Below are positions 37,056-46,161 of a stretch of 64,000 nucleotides of DNA, in pieces. Within the stretch, counting starts at the first letter, position 1. Each line of letters opens with the position of its first letter. Source of the DNA: Thalassoglobus neptunius (GTDB taxonomy: Bacteria; Planctomycetota; Planctomycetia; Planctomycetales; Planctomycetaceae); contig NZ_SIHI01000017.1 in assembly GCF_007859735.1 (NCBI RefSeq), forward strand, positions 16,101-80,100. The letters are read 5' to 3'. Made by a program: the position numbers and the translations under genes. A model generated the notes under the pieces. It was not told the origin of the DNA. It saw only the letters and a list, made by a program, of their open reading frames with translations, and ran no database searches.

Positions 37056-38483
37056 TCAGGAGATTTCTTTTTTGATCTCCAAAAGCTCCTGACGTTCTGG
37101 CATCGACTTGTAAAACGGATCGAGTGGATAGCATCCGGAAACGATTCCGTTTCGAGGAGCTGTCGTGCAGTCGCTGAAAGTCCGGCAGATTTTCTTTCGC
37201 TTCATGACCTCTCCCGCAATGACATCAGCGGGCAATTCAGGGTACGACAACACCATTCGCCCGAGCCCCACAAAGTCGACATGTCCGTTCTTGACGGCAT
37301 GCTGCCCGACATTCGGAAGCCATTCCTGCAAATACGAGTAGCCAGATCCAACCAGGACCATGTCAGGATTCGCTTCCTTGATCTGACGCGTGACATTGAT
37401 CTGTCGAGCCACACCAACCAGTGGATCTTCAGGAGGAAGATATCCGTCCGATGGCGGGAAGATTGCCGGACGCTGCATGTGGGGGTTGTAGTACGGACTT
37501 CCACAACTGATACAAACCAGTTTGACTTCCAGCTCGCGCAAGATCTGCATGAACTGTTGAGGTTCCGTCAAATCAATTCCGGTTCCGGTCTCGTCTCCAC
37601 CGAAGGCGAACTTGTAGTCCCCATTGGTCGACGGAACACCGATCCGGTCTTCTCCGGGTTCGAAGGGGGAGAAGTCGAAGATGCTGACTCGCGTTCCGAT
37701 CTCAAGTCCCGGTGCTTCTGCTCGAATCCCTGAAACGATCTCGCGGAGAAAACGAGTACGATTCTCCAAGCTGCCACCGAATCGGCCCGGTCGATCATAG
37801 CCGGAGAGAATTTCATGGCCGAGATAACCATGACAATGTTTGATGTCGACGAACTTGTACCCAGCCTTCTGGGCCCGAACGGATGCAATCACAAAATCGT
37901 CGATCAGTTTCGACAAGTCATCATCGCTTAGAATCGCTTCGTCGCTGCTGATCGCAAACTTTTGATCCAGAACCGGATGGCGATACGCGATGCGAGGTTC
38001 GAGTCGTGACTTCTCATTGGGTCGTGCAAATCGACCGGAATGAGTCAGCTGAAGCCCGACCAATAAGTCGTCCGTCGTTCCAAAATACTCGAGATGTGTT
38101 TGCTCAAGAAGCTCACGCAGTGCGACGAGTTCGCCGAGATTCTCTTCGGTACACATCAATTGATTGGGGTTCGCCCGACCATCCTGTCGAACCGCCACCG
38201 CTTCGCCGCCCCAGATCAGTTTGGCTCCGCTGAGGCCAAAATTTTGCCACCTCCGACGAGTCAGATCGGTCGGCTTTCCGTCGCGGGTTCCATCCCAGCC
38301 TTCCATCGGAAGAATACAGAACCGGTTCCCGATCGTTTGACTGGAGTATTGAAACGACTGGCCGAGTGCGGACTGCTTTCCCGATTCCACGTTTTCATCA
38401 AACGGGAGATCAACGTTCAACGAATCAAGATAGGCGCGGAAATCGTTCGCTGTTTTGAGAGTGGAGACACGCGGGTACGACAT
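37056..38483 (-). CDS. NADH:flavin oxidoreductase, Old Yellow Enzyme family
   Basis: TIM-barrel FMN enzyme of 475 residues. Recognisable elements are [13 protein letters not shown] (flavin-binding start), [12 protein letters not shown], the [34 protein letters not shown] block (catalytic and substrate-binding region with the conserved RTRF), and the FMN phosphate strand [15 protein letters not shown] near the C-terminus. No iron-sulfur or second FAD domain is attached, although a cysteine-bearing tail ([14 protein letters not shown]) follows. It probably reduces activated C=C bonds; substrate unknown. It lies downstream of the Gfo/Idh/MocA gene, but a terminator separates them. Confidence 0.9.
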   Translation of the reverse strand: MSYPRVSTLKTANDFRAYLDSLNVDLPFDENVESGKQSALGQSFQYSSQTIGNRFCILPMEGWDGTRDGKPTDLTRRRWQNFGLSGAKLIWGGEAVAVRQDGRANPNQLMCTEENLGELVALRELLEQTHLEYFGTTDDLLVGLQLTHSGRFARPNEKSRLEPRIAYRHPVLDQKFAISSDEAILSDDDLSKLIDDFVIASVRAQKAGYKFVDIKHCHGYLGHEILSGYDRPGRFGGSLENRTRFLREIVSGIRAEAPGLEIGTRVSIFDFSPFEPGEDRIGVPSTNGDYKFAFGGDETGTGIDLTEPQQFMQILRELEVKLVCISCGSPYYNPHMQRPAIFPPSDGYLPPEDPLVGVARQINVTRQIKEANPDMVLVGSGYSYLQEWLPNVGQHAVKNGHVDFVGLGRMVLSYPELPADVIAGEVMKRKKICRTFSDCTTAPRNGIVSGCYPLDPFYKSMPERQELLEIKKEIS

Positions 38484-38494
38484 GGCTGAGTTTT

Positions 38495-38530
38495 CATATA
38501 AAAGAAGCCGCCGACTTCTCAGTCGACGGC
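38495..38530 (-). terminator. Intrinsic terminator after the Gfo/Idh/MocA gene
   Basis: On the minus strand GCCGTCGAC (38530-38522) pairs with GTCGGCGGC (38515-38507) around TGAGAA, nine pairs with one G-U, followed by TTCTTTTAT. It lies 27 bases past the stop of the oxidoreductase gene and 12 bases before the OYE-type start, so the OYE-type gene needs its own promoter or readthrough. Confidence 0.85.
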
Positions 38531-38556
38531 CTGTCCTGAGAATGCATCAAGACATG

Positions 38557-39858
38557 TTACTCAAACAAGGTCGCTCCCGGAATCGCCATCGGCCGTAAAT
38601 CAACGGGTGTGTCCCAGTTGCCGATTTCAGGGACGAGCTTCTCTTCCGAGTTCCAGGCCATGTCCCAGGTCACCTCTTTCCCGGTGTACCCAGCCATGCG
38701 TCCCATGATGGCCATCATGGTGCTCGTGACCATTCGCTCGCCATTGTCAATCGGATTGCCTTCACGGATCGATTTGAACATCTCGTTATGTTCGACTTGA
38801 TACATGTTCGGAGTTGGCCCCTTGTAGCGCCAATCTTCCGCACCAGAGATCGAAGCTCCCCGGCGAGTGATCGTTCCTTTTCCTTTCGAACCGAGAACAT
38901 AGAAGTTGTTCTCGTTGTGACATCCGGAAATCTGCCGTTGAGCCATGAACGCACGAGTGTCGTCCTCCCAAAGGTAGTTCACTTCGATGTGATCGAAGAT
39001 GTTCCCCCCCTTGGCCGGAACCTGACGCCCACCCACAGCGGTACAACTGACAGGCGGCTTGTCTCCTTTGGACCAGGCAATCCAGTCGACAGTATGACAT
39101 GCCTGCTCAACGAGCCCATCGCCGGACAACCACGTGAAGTTGTACCAGTTGCGGACCATCCACTCGAGATCGCTCATGCCTTCCGGACGAGTCGATTCAT
39201 CGGGCATCGTCTTGACTGGATTCGTGAGATATGTCCCGTATGAACAGAGAACGTCGCCGATATCGCCAGCGAGAACTTTCTCGAAGAAAGCTCGCTTCGC
39301 AGAGTCATAACGCCAACAGAAGCCAGCGACGACAGCCAGATTCTTTTCTTGCGCTCGCTTGACCGCTGCCATGACGCGGCGAACTCCCGGAGCATCGGTC
39401 GCCATCGGCTTCTCGGTGAAGATGTGCTTCCCTTTTTCGACAGCGTATTCGAACTGTTCCGGACGGAATCCCGGAGGCGTTGCGAGAATGACAACGTCAC
39501 ACGAATCAATCACATACCGGAAGGCATCCAAACCGGAGAACTGGTGATCTTCGTCCACCTGAACTCGGTCAGCGATTGCTTTCTGGGCTTTCAATGACTT
39601 GATTGAGCTTTCAATCTTTTCAGGAAACGCATCGCCCATCGCGACCAGCACAGCATTGGGATCTGCGTTCAACGCTTGATTCGCTGCGCCGGACCCGCGT
39701 CCGCCACATCCGACGAGACCGACTCGGATCTTTTCATCACCAGCTGCGTACAGCCCGGCCTTACCGGAAAATCCGCTCATCAAAGCCATTGCAGTACCCG
39801 CTTCTGCGGTTGACTTCAGGAAGGAGCGTCGTGTTGTGTCATTCGACGAATTCGACAT
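38557..39858 (-). CDS. Tat-exported Gfo/Idh/MocA family oxidoreductase
   Basis: The protein has 433 residues. The N-terminus has a twin-arginine signal, TRRSFLKSTAEAGTAMALMSG, so the folded protein with its dinucleotide cofactor should be exported. The Rossmann domain starts with KIRVGLVGCGGRGSGAANQ (residues about 43-61), and EKPMATDAPG is the conserved EKP motif with the catalytic-region lysine. The C-terminal alpha/beta domain includes GLVEQACHTVDWIAWSKGD, whose histidine is typical of sugar dehydrogenases of this family. Planctomycetes carry many such genes, usually tied to polysaccharide breakdown. Substrate unknown. A dispersed repeat lies upstream. Confidence 0.93.
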   Translation of the reverse strand: MSNSSNDTTRRSFLKSTAEAGTAMALMSGFSGKAGLYAAGDEKIRVGLVGCGGRGSGAANQALNADPNAVLVAMGDAFPEKIESSIKSLKAQKAIADRVQVDEDHQFSGLDAFRYVIDSCDVVILATPPGFRPEQFEYAVEKGKHIFTEKPMATDAPGVRRVMAAVKRAQEKNLAVVAGFCWRYDSAKRAFFEKVLAGDIGDVLCSYGTYLTNPVKTMPDESTRPEGMSDLEWMVRNWYNFTWLSGDGLVEQACHTVDWIAWSKGDKPPVSCTAVGGRQVPAKGGNIFDHIEVNYLWEDDTRAFMAQRQISGCHNENNFYVLGSKGKGTITRRGASISGAEDWRYKGPTPNMYQVEHNEMFKSIREGNPIDNGERMVTSTMMAIMGRMAGYTGKEVTWDMAWNSEEKLVPEIGNWDTPVDLRPMAIPGATLFE

Positions 39859-39993
39859 GCTGCTATCTCTCTTGGAAGATGCGAGGAGGGTTGAGGAAGG
39901 TCATTCTCAAAGAAACCCCAAAACAGAAAATCGTTCGGGCGCTCGAGGAGACGAAAACGCATCCAGAAGCTGTCTGTAACATTGTGAATGTTT

Positions 39994-40097
39994 GAAAGCA
40001 CTTGGCGAAAGAGTCTTTGCAATTTCGCGCGAGCAAACAGAACGACAACGATCGCAAACAGTCCAAGCGAATGCACAAGAAAGAGCAACGCGCTCTA
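39994..40097 (-). repeat. Dispersed 104-106 bp element, copy 2
   Basis: Read on the minus strand it starts TAGAGC-GCGTT-GCTCT, has the core ATTCGCTTGGACTGTTT, and ends TGCTTTC. It matches copies at 5302-5405 and 60552-60657 along its whole length, with substitutions. It lies 136 bases upstream of the Gfo/Idh/MocA start and in the same orientation as that gene. Confidence 0.8.
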
Positions 40098-40175
40098 GAG
40101 ACCACTCGATTGGCAAACTTCAGAAGCACTATTCGTCAATTCCAGATAAGTTTCGGGATCTCATCCAGATCGATA

Positions 40176-41180
40176 TTAGCGAGAGTCCAGTACAGAGGAA
40201 ACTCTTTCCCCTGTTTCCTCGTCCCTTTCACGAAATTGAAATCGACCGATCACAACTCGGTGATCTGACTCGTCGCTTGAGTCATAAACGCACTCCACTG
40301 GAATCAGGTTCTGATTGATCCAGATTTGATCGAGTGCCAGCACCGGAAACGGGAGTGGCCACGATCCGCGGTAGCCCTGACCAACGGCGTCAAACAGATT
40401 CTGATGACGCTCCCGAAGGGCATCAAACGCATGCGATTCCGCCGGTGTATTGAAGTCTCCCATAATCAACAGATGTCGATCTTTGAAAGTGGTCGCCACA
40501 TACGCGAGTTCATCGAGAATCGGACGACGCATCACAAGAGGATTGGCAGTCATGTCAACGACGATGCACGTGAGTTCACGTCCGTCGACTTCGATCGATT
40601 GTTCGCATCCCACCGACCCATGCCCCAACCAGTGCACGAAGCTACGTCCCTCTGGCTTCCGGCTCAACAACCCCAGCCCCTTGTAGAGAAACGAAAACTG
40701 ATAGTCCGGCAGCAACCGATTCCAACGGGCAGTTTCTTCTTCCGGATGTTGACCGATTTCGACCAGCCCAATGACATCCGGTTGATGAAATCGCACCTTC
40801 TCCAGAAACGAGTCACACTCCTGCTTTCGCGAAAGATTGGCGAACATCACCGTCACAGCATCGTCTTTGACGACGCTGGGGGTGTCGAATCTCCATTCAC
40901 GATTCACCCAACTTCCGCAGAGCATCACACAACAAAGAGCCCAAAAGACCGCCGACCGGTAACTCCGCTGCCATGCTGAATTGTAGAAAAGGAGCCCGCT
41001 GCTGACAGCGACAACAGGTAGCGGCGTCGCATAGAAATACGCGGAAGCACCCCAGTACGAATCTTGCACAGTGAGACGAATAACGATCGACAGCAACGTA
41101 AATATTGCCATTCCGATCCAGCCAAGCGAAACCCACATCTTCCACTTGCGGCCCATCGATTTTTCACGCTGCTGATTCAT
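40176..41180 (-). CDS. Membrane-anchored endonuclease/exonuclease/phosphatase family protein
   Basis: The protein has 334 residues from ATG 41180, which overlaps the stop of the HAD gene (ATGA at 41177-41180); an ATG three codons earlier also exists. Three N-terminal hydrophobic helices (about 20-100) are followed by an EEP-fold domain (about 105-320). This has FANLSRKQECDSF, the metal-binding glutamate in VIGLVEIGQ, MGDFNTPAESHAF (catalytic Asp-Phe-Asn) and DESDHRVVIGRF (C-terminal SDH). The domain probably faces the periplasm. It could act on a nucleic acid, phospholipid or phosphoinositide-like substrate; the sequence does not decide. Confidence 0.85.
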   Translation of the reverse strand: MNQQREKSMGRKWKMWVSLGWIGMAIFTLLSIVIRLTVQDSYWGASAYFYATPLPVVAVSSGLLFYNSAWQRSYRSAVFWALCCVMLCGSWVNREWRFDTPSVVKDDAVTVMFANLSRKQECDSFLEKVRFHQPDVIGLVEIGQHPEEETARWNRLLPDYQFSFLYKGLGLLSRKPEGRSFVHWLGHGSVGCEQSIEVDGRELTCIVVDMTANPLVMRRPILDELAYVATTFKDRHLLIMGDFNTPAESHAFDALRERHQNLFDAVGQGYRGSWPLPFPVLALDQIWINQNLIPVECVYDSSDESDHRVVIGRFQFRERDEETGERVSSVLDSR

Positions 41181-41875
41181 AAACCGCATCGACTGAGTGG
41201 AAGAACGTCCGCAAGGGAAGCGATTTGAAACTCCGGATCGATGTCACTTCGCTCCGCTCCAAGATGAACAGCCCGGAGCCCTGCATTTCGGGCGCCAGTA
41301 TAGTCATTCGCGAAGTCGTCTCCGACCATGAGGATCTCTTCGGGAGCACACTGACACCGTTCGACGAGTGCGTTGTAGAACTCCAAGCTTGGCTTTCGCC
41401 ATCCGATTTCGGACGAAATCAAACGGACATCAATGTCGCATAAGATTGGATTCCCGTCCAATGCCGTGTGCAGCCGTCGATCGAAATTCGAAGCAATCGC
41501 GACACCAAACCCTTCCGATTGAAGAACGGAAATCACGTCCGCTGCGTGATCTGCGATTCGCCAGGATTCCGGGAGCGAGAAGTGCTGATACAGTTCATGA
41601 AAACAATCGTCTGAATTTTCAACGGTCCCCAGCACTTCGCCGACGATCCGCTTCCAGAAATTCAGTTCATGTTCTTCGCTTGTAGAGAACGTCCGCTGAT
41701 GCTCAGCAAACGCATTTTGAAATCGACTCCGGACGATTTCTGTTGAAAGATCAGCCCCGTACCGATTTCCGATGCGGGTATATGTTTCTGCAACTCCCGG
41801 ATTAGCGAAAATCAACGTTCCCACTGCATCGAATGCGATCCAGCGAATCGGAACCTTGCTCGGCGAGTTTTTCAT
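41177..41875 (-). CDS. HAD-superfamily hydrolase
   Basis: HAD-IA-type phosphatase/dehalogenase-like protein of 232 residues. Motif I reads AFDAVGTL: the nucleophile Asp is present, but the second Asp of the DxDxT motif is replaced by Val, as in some HDHD3-like and haloacid-dehalogenase-like members. Motif II is IASNFD, motif III Lys is in GWRKPSLEFY and motif IV is MVGDDFANDYTGARNAG. It overlaps pheT upstream and the EEP gene downstream by 4 bases each (ATGA), so the three are translationally coupled. Substrate unknown. Confidence 0.88.
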   Translation of the reverse strand: MKNSPSKVPIRWIAFDAVGTLIFANPGVAETYTRIGNRYGADLSTEIVRSRFQNAFAEHQRTFSTSEEHELNFWKRIVGEVLGTVENSDDCFHELYQHFSLPESWRIADHAADVISVLQSEGFGVAIASNFDRRLHTALDGNPILCDIDVRLISSEIGWRKPSLEFYNALVERCQCAPEEILMVGDDFANDYTGARNAGLRAVHLGAERSDIDPEFQIASLADVLPLSRCGL

Positions 41876-43677
41876 ACGTCAATCTTCGACACTGTCAATT
41901 CCGCCAGCGCGACCGGATGATCCAATCCGAAATTCAGAATCACTTCCGGATGAAGTTCGCCGAGGACTCCACGAACTTCGGAGTCGGTTTCAAAGGCAGC
42001 CACACGTCCCGGAATGAATGATGGATGCGTGATTGACTCGAACGTCGCTGTCGCTCCGATTTCGAACATCAGTGAATCGATGACTGACCGAATCGAGGCA
42101 TAACTGGCATCTTTTCCCATTTCGACAATCGCGAGATGACGTTCTTCCCGGGCTCCGGTCTCCGCCTGAGAGTCCAGCACGGTGACGTTATCCAGTTCAA
42201 AAAACCGCAGAGGCAGCGGCGCACGTCGATTCTCGCGCAGGTGTTCCATTACACCCGTCATGAGATGAGTCCGCACAACGGTCATTGCTTTTAACTTCGG
42301 ATTCGCGATTTTGGGATAAGAATCCGGAACCGGAAGTTTGAACTTCTCGAAGTGCAGCTCCTCGGTCGTCATCGGCAGGCTCATGATTTCGCCGTAACCG
42401 AGACCGAGCATGACACTGCGAAACATATCGCTTTGGTCATCTTCCGGTCGCGATTGACCAGTCGTCGCCTGGCCCGCATAGCTCGGAACAATATTCTTGT
42501 ATCCGTAGCCAATCGCCAGATCTTCGAAGACATCGACCATGTGTTTGAAGTCTGTTCGCAGAGCCGGATATCGAACTGTGAACCGGGAATCAGATCCATC
42601 GACCGGAGTGACGTCGAGTCTCATTCGATTGAGAGAAGCTTTGAGGGAATCCTGATCGAGAGGCAGTCCAAGCCACCGATTTGCAGACTCGAGGTCAATC
42701 TCGACTTCTCGCGGAGAGAGATCGGGCGAGTCAAAAGTTTCCCCACTGAGCGGCTTAACGGAGACCGATTTTGCCGTTCCGCCCATCTCCAGAAGCGACG
42801 ACACAAACGTGTCCAGCGACTTGACCACTGCCGACTCGCTGATGCCGGTCACATCAATGAACAACCGGCGCGAATTCTGAGAGACTTTCGTCGATTCGCT
42901 GTTGATGATCGGCGGCATCGAGAGAACGACACCTTTCGAGTCTTTGAGAACCGGAAAACGACGATGATCTTCGAGTAGTTTGGCGTATGCGGTCCCTTTG
43001 GGATGTTTCTCGAGAATCTCGCGACCCGTCATCTGTTCACCGGGGCGACCGAGTGGCTCGAACCGCTCCGAGTCGGGATCGATCGTCGTGTATTGAAGCG
43101 GTCCGGAAATCTGATCGAGGTCGTACACTCCAATCGACGCCAGCTTGCGGTCTCTGCCCACTCCCCAGTGCAGAGCTTCCTGAAGCTTCATCAAGGCGAC
43201 GAGCGTTGCATCATCAATCTGTTCCATTTCGACAATGGCGCATCGAATGAATGGACGCTGACAGTCCTCTCCATCCACTGACGGATCAACGACTAATTCA
43301 AGATCCGATGTACCAACGTCATACTTCGGGAGCCCGACGACTTCCTCAAAGTACCCCTTAAGAGCCCGTGCAATCCCTCCGACGTCAAACAGGTCGGGAC
43401 GAGCTGCAAGGAGATCAAGGCGAATCACTTGACTCTCCCCAATCCGCTCAAAGGGTTGTTCCTGCTCGTGTTCGCACCAGTTGCATCGCCGAGTGACGTC
43501 TGCCCCGAGCGATCCTTCGACGGCATTCCCGCACACCGGACAGCGAAATCGCTCGACGGTCACGATGTCCTCAACGTCACATCCAATCTGTTCGAGGGTA
43601 TCGGCGAGTTCTTCAACTGCGTACTCTTTCCCAAGCAGCTTGTTCAGCCATTCCCCTTCGACATTAATGACAGGCAC
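41872..43677 (-). CDS. pheT: Phenylalanyl-tRNA synthetase beta subunit, archaeal/eukaryotic-like form
   Basis: About 601 residues from GTG 43677, preferred because GGGAG lies 8 bases upstream and MPVINVEGEWLNKLLG is the usual start; an ATG at 43722 has no ribosome binding site. It has the short archaeal/eukaryotic-type beta subunit: B1-like start, B3/4 editing region, B5 (about 290-390) and a catalytic-like B6/B7 domain. It lacks the tRNA-binding OB domain and the C-terminal FDX-ACB domain of the usual 800-residue bacterial form. A CPVCG...CNWC four-cysteine insert (about residues 46-68) looks like a zinc ribbon. pheS is not in the window. Confidence 0.9.
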   Translation of the reverse strand: MPVINVEGEWLNKLLGKEYAVEELADTLEQIGCDVEDIVTVERFRCPVCGNAVEGSLGADVTRRCNWCEHEQEQPFERIGESQVIRLDLLAARPDLFDVGGIARALKGYFEEVVGLPKYDVGTSDLELVVDPSVDGEDCQRPFIRCAIVEMEQIDDATLVALMKLQEALHWGVGRDRKLASIGVYDLDQISGPLQYTTIDPDSERFEPLGRPGEQMTGREILEKHPKGTAYAKLLEDHRRFPVLKDSKGVVLSMPPIINSESTKVSQNSRRLFIDVTGISESAVVKSLDTFVSSLLEMGGTAKSVSVKPLSGETFDSPDLSPREVEIDLESANRWLGLPLDQDSLKASLNRMRLDVTPVDGSDSRFTVRYPALRTDFKHMVDVFEDLAIGYGYKNIVPSYAGQATTGQSRPEDDQSDMFRSVMLGLGYGEIMSLPMTTEELHFEKFKLPVPDSYPKIANPKLKAMTVVRTHLMTGVMEHLRENRRAPLPLRFFELDNVTVLDSQAETGAREERHLAIVEMGKDASYASIRSVIDSLMFEIGATATFESITHPSFIPGRVAAFETDSEVRGVLGELHPEVILNFGLDHPVALAELTVSKIDV

Positions 43678-43983
43678 GCCATCGACTCCCGGTTTCAGCC
43701 TTTTCTGGAACAAAGTACGCATCCCGCACGGCGGTTTGATGCGGCTCAGAGGAAATCTTCTCCCTCAAAGCGTGATTCCAGAGCATTTCTCTAGTGATAT
43801 TTCAAAAACTCAAGTGAACGGAGACCGTAAACGACCGAATCCGTCGGTCCACAAGAGTCAACAGATCGCAATAAATTGTGATGAATTCGAAAATCCATCG
43901 AAGAAAGACGAGTAGGATAGCTCGTGTTGAAGGGCGAATGGAGTCCATCGGGAACATTTTCAACGATCGCCCGAAACGCACAC

Positions 43984-45030
43984 TCATCCACCTTTGACCG
44001 AATCTTGATGCGACTGGGACCAGTCTGCAAGGCGATTCAGCAACAAACGCACCTCACCGCGATCGATCGCTTCTTCAGCCGATCGAACTCCTTCCGTGAG
44101 TGAACGCGCCCGCCCGCTGCACAACAGAGCTGCTGCCGTATTCGCAACAACCATTCTGCGTGCAGGTCCCGCCTGACCACTGATGATGCTCCGAATAACG
44201 TCAGCACTCTCACCGGGCGAAGAGACTTTCAACTCGTCCGGATGGCACTCTTCAAGGCCGAAGTCGGCGGCGGTCCATTCCATCAAGGCCGGTGGATTGT
44301 TTCCAGTCACTTCCCAGACGCGCGTCTTTCCCCACAACGACACTTCGTCCAGCTGATCATTCCCGCAGACCACAAACGTCTTCTTTGTTCCGAGCCGACT
44401 TGCTGCCTGAGCAATTCGTTCGGCGTTTTCGTCTCGATTTGCTCCTAGAAGCTGGAACTCTGCACTGGCCGGATTCGTGAGTGGTCCGAGCAGATTGAAA
44501 ATCGTCCGGATACCTAATTCTGATCGAATCGGAGCAACGTGTTTCATCGCTCCATGGAAGAGCCTGGCGTAACAAAAACAGATCCCCAACTCATCCAGAC
44601 ACTTCCCCGCCATCTCCGCAGACAGGCCAATATCGACTCCGAGAGCTTCTAGGACATCCGCTGAACCGCTCGAACTCGAAACGCTTCGATTCCCATGTTT
44701 CGCAACCGGTTGTCCACACGCAGCGACGACCAACGCTGTTGCTGTACTGATGTTGAATGTATGAAGTTTGTCGCCTCCAGTGCCGCACGTATCGATCAAT
44801 CCTGTTTGCGACGTTTGAATCTTGAGAGACCGCTTCCGCATCGCTGCTGCGGCTCCGGCGATTTCGGTTTCCGTTTCCCCGTCGACCGCCAGAGCAGTCA
44901 GAAACGAGGAGACATCGACCGGCGAACACTCACCGTCCATGATCGCTCCCACCGCAGCCTGCATGGACTCCTCTTGAATCTCTTCGTTCTGAAGAATCTT
45001 CTCGATCACTGTGCGAATTGATACATGCAT
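43984..45030 (-). CDS. trpD: Anthranilate phosphoribosyltransferase
   Basis: TrpD, 348 residues, joins anthranilate and PRPP in tryptophan biosynthesis. DTCGTGGD (80-87, CGTGGD core) and KHGNRSVSS (111-119) are the PRPP- and anthranilate-binding signatures. NLLGPLTNPA and the following GANRD are also conserved. It lies 45 bases downstream of trpF and is probably co-transcribed with it. Other trp genes are not in the window. Confidence 0.97.
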   Translation of the reverse strand: MHVSIRTVIEKILQNEEIQEESMQAAVGAIMDGECSPVDVSSFLTALAVDGETETEIAGAAAAMRKRSLKIQTSQTGLIDTCGTGGDKLHTFNISTATALVVAACGQPVAKHGNRSVSSSSGSADVLEALGVDIGLSAEMAGKCLDELGICFCYARLFHGAMKHVAPIRSELGIRTIFNLLGPLTNPASAEFQLLGANRDENAERIAQAASRLGTKKTFVVCGNDQLDEVSLWGKTRVWEVTGNNPPALMEWTAADFGLEECHPDELKVSSPGESADVIRSIISGQAGPARRMVVANTAAALLCSGRARSLTEGVRSAEEAIDRGEVRLLLNRLADWSQSHQDSVKGG

Positions 45031-45075
45031 CGGCCGGCGTTTCCTGTCGCTTTGAAAATAAACCTTGCCCGTATT

Positions 45076-45723
45076 TCAGTGCTGGCTACGCGCCTTCAGA
45101 ATAAATTGTTCCACAAGCGAGGGAGATTTCACTCCACTCGACGATTCGACGCCGCTGGCCACATCGACTCCCCACGGACGGACAGCCTGAATCGCTGCCT
45201 CAACATTGTCGGCCCCCAGTCCGCCAGCAAGGATGAGCGGCGGCCAGTCTTCAAATCGATATCGTGACATGACGAGTTCCCACGGAGCGCTGTGTCCGGT
45301 TCCGCCATATGCTCCACTCACTCGAGCATCGACAAGAAAAGCCCGCACATTGACATCTCGTTCGAGATATTTATGCACTTCGTCCTCAAGATGATCGATC
45401 GTCTCTTCGTTGACTCGAATGGCTCGAATGATCTGCAGACCGTTCAATGTCGAAGCAAATTCCGGAGACTCGTCTCCGTGCAGCTGCACAGTTTTCAAAC
45501 CACAACGTTTCACAGCTTCGAAGATTTCCGAAGTAGAATGATTGACGAACAAGCCAATCGGCTCGATCTCTTTCGGGAGAGACTCTGCAATCTCACTCGC
45601 TGTCGACACGTCCACGCACCGTGACGAACGCGAATAGAAATTGAGTCCGATCGCATCCGGCCGGCACGCAGCGACTTCCAGTGCATTCGCGACCGACGTC
45701 AACCCGCAGACCTTAATCCACAT
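45076..45723 (-). CDS. trpF: Phosphoribosylanthranilate isomerase
   Basis: TrpF, 215 residues, catalyses the Amadori rearrangement of PRA to CdRP. The general base Cys6 lies in KVCGLT and the general acid Asp132 in FLVDARVSG. VQLHGDE and GGTGHSAPW, then LAGGLGADNV and GVDVASGVESSSGVK form the phosphate-binding loops of the TIM barrel. Its start overlaps the end of the small membrane-protein gene by 11 bases, and trpD follows 45 bases downstream. Confidence 0.97.
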   Translation of the reverse strand: MWIKVCGLTSVANALEVAACRPDAIGLNFYSRSSRCVDVSTASEIAESLPKEIEPIGLFVNHSTSEIFEAVKRCGLKTVQLHGDESPEFASTLNGLQIIRAIRVNEETIDHLEDEVHKYLERDVNVRAFLVDARVSGAYGGTGHSAPWELVMSRYRFEDWPPLILAGGLGADNVEAAIQAVRPWGVDVASGVESSSGVKSPSLVEQFILKARSQH

Positions 45724-46021
45724 CAGAGGACTCCTGTGCCACTGGTGATGAGGACTTGGTTTGGGACAGCTTCTTCAGAGTTCGCACGCGATCGATCGTC
45801 ATCGCTCCCAGCGTCACGATCACAAGAACCACCGTCTCGATGATCAGAACGGAATTCGCATTGCGATTGATCCAGCGATTGGCGGGATTCAATTGGTCAC
45901 CGAACGTAGCTGCGATGACGATGAAGATCGAAATACAGAATATTGCCGAAACGACGATGACGGGGTAAAACGTCAAGCGATCACGCTTCACTTCATCTGT
46001 TGATTCATGCTCGCTTGTCAC
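45713..46021 (-). CDS. Small two-helix membrane protein, unknown function
   Basis: The protein has 102 residues. Two hydrophobic helices (about 19-41, YPVIVVSAIFCISIFIVIAA, and about 57-76, SVLIIETVVLVIVTLGAMTI) are joined by a short polar loop (NPANRWINRNANS). Both termini are polar, and the C-terminus is Ser/Glu-rich. It overlaps trpF by 11 bases, which suggests it is a real gene in the same operon. I do not recognise the family and see no link to tryptophan synthesis beyond position. Confidence 0.65.
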   Translation of the reverse strand: MTSEHESTDEVKRDRLTFYPVIVVSAIFCISIFIVIAATFGDQLNPANRWINRNANSVLIIETVVLVIVTLGAMTIDRVRTLKKLSQTKSSSPVAQESSDVD

Positions 46022-46161
46022 TTCACTGACCTCGCTTCAACTCTTTGAACAAATCTCTCAACCACTTGAACTCGAACGGGCGACAAACGGTTGCTTCGAT
46101 CCGTATCGAATCAATCGTTGCCATTCTGCATTTTGCCCAATTCTGCATTGAGCCCATCCGG

